IMG/VR virus record: IMGVR_UViG_3300031851_000121 | Location: 1-29,520 of that record | Direction: 5' to 3' (one strand) | Origin: a virus | DNA length: 29,520 nucleotides | In this document: positions 1 to 6,637 of the stretch, piece after piece | Position numbering within the stretch: position 1 is the stretch's first letter | Layout: each line of letters begins with the position of its first letter | The notes under the pieces: model-generated | Databases searched by the model: none | The model's input: only the letters and a program-made list of their open reading frames with translations | What the model was told of the DNA's origin: nothing | Position numbers and translations under genes: made by a program

Positions 1-2045
1 GGATCTGCAAAAAATATGTAAGCATCCTGAGTATTCGGAGTAAGGAAATTAAGAGCAGCTCGACCATTTCTTTCGATAATTACGCCGCCGTTACCATTCT
101 GGTAGGGACTTGCACCCGAATTTGAGTTATAGACATGAAGAGTGGTATCTGGAGCAGTAGTGCCGATACCAATGTTGCCTGAGGGGAGTATGGTTAGTCT
201 AGCATCGCCTAGATCTGCACTTGCAGATCCTGAAGGGCTATTTAATATATGTATATTACCTCTTGCATCCCCAAAGGCTGCATCGTCTCTTTCAAAAACT
301 ATTGCCGAATGTCTATAATTACTATTGCCTGCTTCTGAGTAACCAAAGCGTAAACCCGCATAAGTTCCGACAGAAATTGTCCCGCCAATGCTCGCGGTTT
401 CATTGTTTCCTAATTTAACATCTAATTTAGATTGAGGAGTAGTTGTTCCAATTCCCAACCGCTCATCAGAGGCATCCCAGTGGAACTTCGCGGTCGTGCC
501 CGTGTCCTCAAAGAACTGGACATCGCCTGTGCTGTTGTCAATGTTGATAGCAGGAGTTGAGCCTCTATAAATGTTTAAAGAAGAGACTGAGCTAGTATTG
601 TTCCCAAGACCGCCAATGAGCGATCCTGAGTTGTATAGTCGTAAAAACTGTCCGTCTGTACCGTTGTTGTTTAAAGCTAAAACTTCTCCATTACCATCGT
701 CTTGTGCTTCTATAGCGGCGTTGGTAAACGCAGAGGTTCTGTTAACTAAAACATCACCAGCAACAGTAAGCCCATCCATCGTGGCTGTGCCGGTCACGTC
801 AATGCCTGTGGAGGTTGTGGCTAGTCTTTTAGCACCGCCTGTAAAATACAACTCAGCAGCACCATTGTTGCCAAAAAATATCTTATTGCCGTTTGCCGTT
901 GCAATGTTTGGACTATCTGCCCAAATTCGCAAATCGCCAGTACCTTGGTCGCTAATGTAACTATTACTACCATCATGATAAATCTGTAAGTCTGAACCAA
1001 CCCCGAAAATAGCCTTACCGTTGTCAGCAAAGTTAAGAGACTCAGCACTCGCGTCCCACGTTAGTTTCGCAGTTGTGCCCGTATCTTCATAGAAGCTAAT
1101 ATCACCCTCGTTGCTGATTTTGAGGCGCTGAGCCAGAGTGCTACTGTTTGTTGTCTTAAAAGTCAGTCCAGTATTTGTTGTGCCTATACGGTCTAAAGTT
1201 ATTGTACTTTTTTCGTTATTAACTGTTTTTGCTTCTATAATATTAACAGATCCCTCATTTGAGGTAATATTAGTATCAATAACAAAAGGGACTGTGCCTG
1301 CGGTTACAGATTGACTTATTACTCCATCAACAGTAAGCCCATCCATCGTGGCTGTGCCAGTAACGTCTACACCCGTAGAAGTAGTTGCTAATTTTACAGA
1401 ATTATTATGACGAATATCAACTGCGCCACCATCTGTACCTTGCAAGTAGGTACTAGCCACACTTCCATTAGTTAGTCTTAAATTCGTTGCTCCTAAAAAT
1501 AAATCTCCTGTACCATTTTCTACAATATAACTATTAGAGCCATTATGATAAATCTCTAGATCGTCATCATTGCCAAACTTGAGTTTTACATTATCCGCAA
1601 GATCAATATCTAAAGCAACAGACGATTCGGATTTATAGGCCGCAACTTGTAAAAGATCGTCTACTGCGGCGCCCGTAGTAAGTACTACGCTTGTACCAGT
1701 AGTTGCAGTATAATCCGTTGTATCGTCAAGAAGAACTCCGTTGAGGTATACGAGAGCTTTTGAAGGAGTGCCTGTATCATAGGCAAGCGTATTCGAATTC
1801 GAGTCCGAACCGCTAAAAGTAGTTTGACTTGCTGTGGCTGTGTACTCGTACAAAGTAAAAGAGGACGATAGTCCGCTTCCACTTCCGCCTGCACCAATTT
1901 CTACAATACTTTCAGTGCCGTCGTCTTTCTTTATGTATAGTTTGCCATCATAAGTATTGATGGCTACTTCGCCGAGTGCAAGTTGAGATGTAGTAGGTGC
2001 CGCGCCCGAGGTGCCCGAACGCTTTAATTTAATTGTTTGCGCCAT
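1..2045 (-). CDS. Tail fibre protein, partial (C-terminus beyond the left edge)
   Basis: Reading the minus strand from the ATG at 2045 gives an open frame of at least 681 codons that runs off the window with no stop. The ATG has a strong ribosome site (GGAGG, 5-6 bases upstream). The first ~45 residues (MAQTIKLKRSGTSG..., then LGEVAINTYDGKLYI) match the start of the neighbouring 599-residue fibre protein, so this looks like a shared attachment module. The body is made of low-complexity beta-rich fibre repeats: IYHNGSNSYI and IYHDGSNSYI each followed by a GTGDL segment, two copies of a TATMDGLTV segment, two DTGTTAK-x-x-WDAS segments, and two IGTT(T/A)P segments near the left edge. Such repeats are common in tail fibres of environmental phages and often precede a C-terminal self-cleaving chaperone, which cannot be seen here. 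Role inferred: host-contacting side fibre. Confidence 0.85.
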   Translation of the reverse strand, partial: MAQTIKLKRSGTSGAAPTTSQLALGEVAINTYDGKLYIKKDDGTESIVEIGAGGSGSGLSSSFTLYEYTATASQTTFSGSDSNSNTLAYDTGTPSKALVYLNGVLLDDTTDYTATTGTSVVLTTGAAVDDLLQVAAYKSESSVALDIDLADNVKLKFGNDDDLEIYHNGSNSYIVENGTGDLFLGATNLRLTNGSVASTYLQGTDGGAVDIRHNNSVKLATTSTGVDVTGTATMDGLTVDGVISQSVTAGTVPFVIDTNITSNEGSVNIIEAKTVNNEKSTITLDRIGTTNTGLTFKTTNSSTLAQRLKISNEGDISFYEDTGTTAKLTWDASAESLNFADNGKAIFGVGSDLQIYHDGSNSYISDQGTGDLRIWADSPNIATANGNKIFFGNNGAAELYFTGGAKRLATTSTGIDVTGTATMDGLTVAGDVLVNRTSAFTNAAIEAQDDGNGEVLALNNNGTDGQFLRLYNSGSLIGGLGNNTSSVSSLNIYRGSTPAINIDNSTGDVQFFEDTGTTAKFHWDASDERLGIGTTTPQSKLDVKLGNNETASIGGTISVGTYAGLRFGYSEAGNSNYRHSAIVFERDDAAFGDARGNIHILNSPSGSASADLGDARLTILPSGNIGIGTTAPDTTLHVYNSNSGASPYQNGNGGVIIERNGRAALNFLTPNTQDAYIFFAD

Positions 2046-2063
2046 GTGGCTCCTCCAGTACTA

Positions 2064-2077
2064 TGCGTATATACGCA
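2064..2077. repeat. 14-bp perfect palindrome between two fibre genes
   Basis: TGCGTATATACGCA equals its own reverse complement. It lies in the 47-base gap between the 599-residue fibre gene (stop at 2093) and the next fibre start (2045). It has no loop, so it is a poor hairpin terminator; a protein-binding site is possible, but a chance palindrome is not excluded. Confidence 0.3.
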
Positions 2078-2092
2078 AGAGGTTAAGTATTT

Positions 2093-3892
2093 TTAGAAAG
2101 TTCCGCCGTCGAGCGTAGTAGTCCAAGAGGCAGTGCCTGCAGTGCCCATTGTAAGCAAGGCATCGTTAGAACTGGGTTTTACGAGTCGGCTGTAGCCTCC
2201 ATTTGTGGCTGCACCGATCAATAAATCACCTATAGCGGTAGTTGTAACTCCCTTAATTCGTAAGTTGTCATTATTAACTTCAAGAGTAATATTATCATCA
2301 TTTACATGGAGAGTATTGCCTGACTTGCTAAGAGCGTCTCCCGCTACAAGTTGTCCTGCACCAGAGAATTGAACAAACGTAAGTGCCGTTGTGCCAAGAG
2401 TAATAGAATCATTTGTTGTAAGCACATATCCATTATCAGCATTAGTAGATCCTTCTTCTACAAAACAGAACATACCTGCGGTAACGTCTGCTGAAGCATT
2501 TGCATCCGCAGAGCGAGCTGGGCTAAACCCTGCAACATAGATACCATTTTCACTAGCGGTAGTTTGATTCTTGACAAGTACACGATCTCCATCCGCAAGA
2601 GTTACTCCGTCAATTGTGTCCCCAGAGTTTAAATCGCTACTAAGTGTTATATTACCTGTGGTAGCTACTCGTACGGAATCTTTAATATCAAGTGCTTGCT
2701 TTACAGCGTCAACGTACCCTTTTGTAGCAGCATCTTGTGCTTGGGTTGGATCTGTAATATTTGAAATACGAGAGTTATTTACATTAACTACTCCGGACCC
2801 GTTAGGGTTTAAAGAAAGATCCCCGTTAGTCGTAGTAGTAGAAATCTCTAAACCGTCTACAGTAATAGCATCTACAGAAAGAGATGTAAGTCCGGCTAAT
2901 ACTGTGGTTGAAGCTCCAAGAGTGAGAGCAGTACTGCCTAAAGTAGTAGAAGCATTGGCTAATTGACCATTATCTACTCCGCCGGTTTTAATTGAAACAG
3001 CCCCTGAAGTTACATCAAAGTCTGAGTTAGAGAAGGAAGCAACACCTTTTGTAGTAAGAGTTGCGTCATCAATGGCAACATCGCCAGAAGTTACTGTAAA
3101 GTAAGAGCCTCCAAAAGATGCTACACCTTTGTTGGAAGCAGAAGCAAGTTCTCCTGCAATTGTAAGAGTTACATCAGTGCCAGATTTACCCACAGTAAGA
3201 TCAATACCTTCGCCTCCAGTAAATCTAAAATCATCTGTAAGCAAAGCAACATCAGCAGTGCTACTATCATCTGTAACATCAACAGTAAGAGTTGCAGCGA
3301 CATCAGCAAAGGTAACTACTCCTGAGCCATTGGTAACAAGAGCTTGCCCAGAAGTACCATCTGTAATAGGGAGATTGTATCCATTGGCTGATAAGTCGCC
3401 AAACTGTAGCTGCTTATCGAATATAACTTTCTCGGCAGCGTTTGTAGTGTCAAAAGTAATATAGGTATGGTCAGCAGTAGCAAACGTGCCGGCAGTAGCA
3501 GAGTTGTCGATGAGTTTAAACTCTGTTGCCTGAGTAGTAAGGTCAATTGTGCCTGCATCAATATCTAAGGTTGCAGTGGGATTAAGTTGTAAGTTACCGC
3601 TCGAAGTACTGATAGTATTACCGTCGATAGTAATATTATCTACAAGTAGTTGATCAATCTTACTGTTCGAATCTACTACAATTGCACTTGATGCAGTAAG
3701 AGTACCTGCAGCGTGGTCAAGCATATTTACATATACTTCTCCACCGATTGTAAGAACTGCACCGTCGTTAGGGCGACCAATGAATAGTTTTGCCGAATTA
3801 TCGGAATAAGCTAATTCACCTGCCGCTAAACTACTGGGAGTTGCTGTTCCGCCCGAATTAGGGGACCGTTTGATTTGAATTGTTTGAGCCAT
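2093..3892 (-). CDS. Tail fibre protein, 599 aa
   Basis: Likely a homotrimeric tail fibre or side-fibre subunit. The N-terminal ~50 residues (MAQTIQIKRS...SLAAGELAY...KLFIG) are an attachment module shared with the downstream fibre gene. Residues ~50-390 are low-complexity Ser/Thr/Asp/Val-rich beta repeats (for example two GVASF units and several LTLG/TVDG-type units). After an AATKGYVDAV segment, residues ~395-510 form a recognisable fibre domain with ALDIKDSVR, GDRVLVKNQT, GIYV, VEEGSTNADNGYVLTT and TTALTFVQFSGAGQ, found in many phage fibre proteins. The protein ends in TTLDGGTF, close to the DTLDAGAF end of the gene just upstream. The ATG at 3892 is preceded by CGGAG. No enzymatic motif was seen. 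Family assignment is firm as fibre-like; which fibre it is remains inferred. Confidence 0.82.
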   Translation of the reverse strand: MAQTIQIKRSPNSGGTATPSSLAAGELAYSDNSAKLFIGRPNDGAVLTIGGEVYVNMLDHAAGTLTASSAIVVDSNSKIDQLLVDNITIDGNTISTSSGNLQLNPTATLDIDAGTIDLTTQATEFKLIDNSATAGTFATADHTYITFDTTNAAEKVIFDKQLQFGDLSANGYNLPITDGTSGQALVTNGSGVVTFADVAATLTVDVTDDSSTADVALLTDDFRFTGGEGIDLTVGKSGTDVTLTIAGELASASNKGVASFGGSYFTVTSGDVAIDDATLTTKGVASFSNSDFDVTSGAVSIKTGGVDNGQLANASTTLGSTALTLGASTTVLAGLTSLSVDAITVDGLEISTTTTNGDLSLNPNGSGVVNVNNSRISNITDPTQAQDAATKGYVDAVKQALDIKDSVRVATTGNITLSSDLNSGDTIDGVTLADGDRVLVKNQTTASENGIYVAGFSPARSADANASADVTAGMFCFVEEGSTNADNGYVLTTNDSITLGTTALTFVQFSGAGQLVAGDALSKSGNTLHVNDDNITLEVNNDNLRIKGVTTTAIGDLLIGAATNGGYSRLVKPSSNDALLTMGTAGTASWTTTLDGGTF

Positions 3893-3911
3893 TTAAAACT
3901 CCGAATTAGCC

Positions 3912-4325
3912 TTAAAAGGCTCCTGCATCTAGCGTGTCTGAATCACCTGAAGCGTCGCCTACTATTATAGGCACAAACTCAAAGACTCCTGAACTAGTTT
4001 CGCGGTATACTTTTATCTGATCGTCGTCAGTATCATAAAAGAGGTCTCCCTCCTCTAAGTTTGCGGTATCTGATGTTGGGGCTGTAGTGCCCCGAAATTG
4101 TTGATCTGCAAGTTGCTGTAACGCATCTCTTACATTATCTGCGGTAATTGTATTATGCCCGTCAAAAGCAACATTTGCAGAGTCCATAAACTGTGCAGGA
4201 ATAGCAAAATTATTTACAGTTAAAAGAGTAGGACTTTCTACTAAATTTACTGAAATGCCGTTGTCATTTGTTACAGAAAGATCTGTTACTTCTTCAGTAA
4301 TCTGTACAAGTGTAGTATCTGGCAT
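3912..4325 (-). CDS. Small virion/fibre adaptor-like protein, 137 aa
   Basis: I do not recognise a named family for the whole protein. Residues ~58-72 (NTITADNVRDALQQL) and ~79-120 (GTTAPTSD...EEGDLFYDTDDDQIKVY...FVPI) are motifs often found in phage fibre and adaptor proteins; the second is a short beta unit with GDLFYDT. The C-terminus DTLDAGAF resembles the TTLDGGTF end of the next fibre gene. It starts three bases after the upstream gene's stop, with GAGAT as ribosome site overlapping that gene's end, so translation is probably coupled. By position between the tail-tip genes and the fibres it may connect fibres to the tail tip; this is inference. Confidence 0.6.
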   Translation of the reverse strand: MPDTTLVQITEEVTDLSVTNDNGISVNLVESPTLLTVNNFAIPAQFMDSANVAFDGHNTITADNVRDALQQLADQQFRGTTAPTSDTANLEEGDLFYDTDDDQIKVYRETSSGVFEFVPIIVGDASGDSDTLDAGAF

Positions 4326-4328
4326 TAC

Positions 4329-4667
4329 TTATCTCGTTACCTCTTGATTCAGAGTTACTTTTCCTTCAATAAGGCGCTTTACTATGGCATCCCCCGACGT
4401 ATGGATCTCTAGATCATAAAAGAAAAGACCCGCAGTCATCGCGCTCGATGTTGCTGCAGGTAGTTCCATTTTTACGATACCATTTGAGGGAACAGGAATA
4501 GTGCAAGTAAACGACGCCGCAACACCCGAAGCTGTCTTTGTTGAGCGCATTTGAGACCTGGCAGAGTAGCCAGTTAAGTCTTTAACGGAACCGCTCTCGT
4601 TGATTGTTATATCAATCACAAAAGTCGATCCTTGGTCAATTGTCAGGTCATAGTTAGCTGCGGCCAT
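4329..4667 (-). CDS. Small beta-rich phage structural protein (BppU-like N-domain type), 112 aa
   Basis: The protein MAAANYDLTIDQGSTF...LTGYSARSQMR...VKMELPAATSSAMTAGLFFYDLEI...VKRLIEGKVTLNQEVTR has the pattern seen in many small phage virion proteins and in the N-terminal domain of baseplate upper proteins: a DQGSTF strand, an LTGY-x-x-R-x-Q-x-R strand, and a YDLEI...G-x-V strand near the end. It is the first gene after promoter P2, with TAGGAG as ribosome site and a leader of only about 13 bases from the predicted start of transcription. Likely a fibre-attachment or peripheral tail component; exact role unknown. Confidence 0.6.
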   Translation of the reverse strand: MAAANYDLTIDQGSTFVIDITINESGSVKDLTGYSARSQMRSTKTASGVAASFTCTIPVPSNGIVKMELPAATSSAMTAGLFFYDLEIHTSGDAIVKRLIEGKVTLNQEVTR

Positions 4668-4688
4668 TTATTTTTCTCCTATTGTGGA

Positions 4689-4717
4689 ATTATAGCCCAC
4701 AGGACATATTATGTCAA
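4689..4717 (-). promoter_or_regulatory. Promoter P2, consensus sigma70-type
   Basis: On the minus strand TTGACA (4717-4712) and TATAAT (4694-4689) are separated by exactly 17 bases. Transcription would begin about 7 bases below 4689 and drive the small structural gene at 4667 and the fibre genes. An upstream block (4718-4730) is shared with promoter P1 at 23.9 kb. A short inverted repeat TGTGG-N9-CCACA (4701-4683) spans the -10 element and could bind a regulator, but five-base arms may be chance. Confidence 0.8.
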
Positions 4718-4744
4718 GATTTATTTTTGGAAGGTAGGTATTTA

Positions 4745-6637
4745 TTATCCATTATAAATGTCTGCAGTACCTTCAAGTCGTGCCGTCCATAAAGTCAAAC
4801 TATACTTAGTTCCCGACGTTAGCTCTTTACACTCGTGTGGATGAGTAACCTGTCCCGGCCAAATAATTATAGACCCAACTTCTAGTTCACTATTGGTTAC
4901 TCCTTGCCTAGGAAAAACTAACTCTCCCCCAGTATACGTATTGTTAAGCTTTAAAGACCCTGACACTAAAGACATATCGTGGTGTAGTCGTAGACTCTTT
5001 TGAGATTGCATAGAATATTTTATAGCAAATAAATCACGAATTTCATACATTTTTAAACAATCCCATTTTCTTTCAACAAAAGGTACTAGTTTACTGTTAT
5101 AGGCAGCATTAAAAGTATCATAAAAAATAGAATTTAATTTTTGCAGTCTTATTTCTTGTGCGGGGTACTTATCGTTAGGCAGCTCTTGCCACCCACCACA
5201 TTCTTCGGTTTCTCTTATTAAATCGTTGCAGTATTCTTCACTTAAAAAGTTATGTAAAACAAATATATCTTTGTCTAGCTGGTGTACGTCTTTATACTCT
5301 TGCTTAGGTATATAAAAAATAGGCTTAAAAACTTTGTTGTAAGCAGTATTAAATGCTTTTTTAGCTTCCGCACCTCCATTCCCATGTACTACACAAGAAG
5401 TGCAGTTAGTGTCTGTGTTTATTATGTAAGAAGTTTGACTATACACCCAGCTATTCTCGGCTCCAGACATACAGAAAAATAAATAACTTTCATAATCGAG
5501 TGCAATATCATAGTTGTTTGTTAGATACTGCTTTTGACAGTATAGTTGATCATCTTCGTGATCTAATATACTTTCACTAAAAATTTTCTTTAATTCTTTT
5601 ACTGTGCCTATAAAGCACCCGCTATTTAAAAATTTATATCCTCCAGTTTCTGGAAACTGATCCTGAATACTCTTATCTGGCCAACAAAAAGTTTCTGCTG
5701 CAAAAACTACTTCTTTTTTAAACTCAAGATACCTGTTTAATATTTCATCTACAGAGGAGACTGAAATAAACGTGTCATACCCGTCTAAAAACAAAATAAC
5801 ATCATTGTCCTCGTAGTTATTTAGTTCTTTTTTTATTAGGTTTATTTTCTGTCCGCCTCCAGGCCCTTCCATAGTACCTCCCCTCCATTCAACGCCTGCT
5901 CCAATATTTTTTACCGGAAAGGGGGATGAAAGGAGCTTTTGCCCCTTATCTTCATCTGTAGCTACAGTTAGTATGTTCATTTTAAAGTTACTCCATATGT
6001 TAGTTGGTGTTTCAGTGTCAGACGATGCAAATGCATCAAATTTAGGTTTTACAATATTATTTTTAAATGCCGCGCAATAAAAATCTTGACTAGTATTATA
6101 CTTCAAAGTTCTATGTAACCCAGCTACTAAAGGTAATACTTCATCTGCGGGTATTATTGGGTTAGAATTGCAATAATTTATTAGTTCTAAAGCAAGCTTT
6201 GGTGAAATAATATAAGCACAAGTCCAGTAAGAAAATCCAGGAGATTCTAACTGTTCATTAATAGATTCTACCTTACCTTCTATATATTTTCTTCCTAAGT
6301 ATAGTAAGTCAAATGCGTGTTCGTAATTTAAAGCTATTTCTTTCCAACTATCAACAGCAGGTACTACATCATCCTCTAAAACTATGATAGGCTTATTTTG
6401 TTCTACGCAGTAGGCCCAGGCTTTCATATGCGATAAAGTACATCCTACCTCTCCTTTTGTAAGACGTCTATTCCAGTAAGGGTCTCTCCAATCTTTATCT
6501 GCTTTAAGAGGAAGAATATCTTCCGGAAGTAAAAGAGACCCATCTACTGCATCTATTCTTTCTGCCTCCGGAAAATATTTTTCTATGTGTTCTCTTTTCT
6601 CTTTATTTTTACTTAGATTAATGTAGTAAGTTTTCAC
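4745..6637 (-). CDS. Collagen-modifying enzyme: GT25 glycosyltransferase + PLOD-type glycosyltransferase + 2OG-Fe(II) hydroxylase, 630 aa
   Basis: Three domains are visible. Residues 1-~215: family-25 glycosyltransferase (YYINL start, GCTLSH 65-70, EDD 88-90), the family of LPS and collagen galactosyltransferases. Residues ~218-435: a domain like the glycosyltransferase part of animal procollagen lysyl hydroxylase: EWRGG 250-254, GGGQK 260-264, DGYD 285-288 (DxxD metal site), FCWPD 317-321, FLNSGCFIG 336-344, DDQLY 362-366, VVHGNGG 416-422. Residues ~457-620: hydroxylase domain with His552-x-Asp554, distal His601 and Lys611 at the usual 2-oxoglutarate-binding Arg position. The GTG start at 6637 shares its G with the stop codon of J (TAGTG), with AGGAG inside the J gene; the next upstream gene is thus the collagen-like fibre. 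Inferred role: hydroxylation of collagen lysine, then addition of one or two sugars. Family resemblance is strong; substrate is inferred from the neighbour. Confidence 0.88.
   Translation of the reverse strand: MKTYYINLSKNKEKREHIEKYFPEAERIDAVDGSLLLPEDILPLKADKDWRDPYWNRRLTKGEVGCTLSHMKAWAYCVEQNKPIIVLEDDVVPAVDSWKEIALNYEHAFDLLYLGRKYIEGKVESINEQLESPGFSYWTCAYIISPKLALELINYCNSNPIIPADEVLPLVAGLHRTLKYNTSQDFYCAAFKNNIVKPKFDAFASSDTETPTNIWSNFKMNILTVATDEDKGQKLLSSPFPVKNIGAGVEWRGGTMEGPGGGQKINLIKKELNNYEDNDVILFLDGYDTFISVSSVDEILNRYLEFKKEVVFAAETFCWPDKSIQDQFPETGGYKFLNSGCFIGTVKELKKIFSESILDHEDDQLYCQKQYLTNNYDIALDYESYLFFCMSGAENSWVYSQTSYIINTDTNCTSCVVHGNGGAEAKKAFNTAYNKVFKPIFYIPKQEYKDVHQLDKDIFVLHNFLSEEYCNDLIRETEECGGWQELPNDKYPAQEIRLQKLNSIFYDTFNAAYNSKLVPFVERKWDCLKMYEIRDLFAIKYSMQSQKSLRLHHDMSLVSGSLKLNNTYTGGELVFPRQGVTNSELEVGSIIIWPGQVTHPHECKELTSGTKYSLTLWTARLEGTADIYNG

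Noticed and set aside
571-1897. Short frames in the first 2 kb on both strands (for example 571-960 plus, 1685-1897 minus)
   Set aside because: They are shadows of the partial fibre gene read from 2045 on the minus strand, which is open throughout.
4683-4701. TGTGG-N9-CCACA inverted repeat as a terminator after the enzyme gene
   Set aside because: The arms are five bases with no T run after them, and the repeat overlaps the -10 of P2; at most an operator.
4745-6637. AT-richness of the enzyme gene as a sign of recent transfer from a eukaryote or giant virus
   Set aside because: Three sampled 60-base lines had 15 G+C, but a line sampled in the K gene gave the same value. Base composition therefore does not set it apart from neighbouring low-expression genes.
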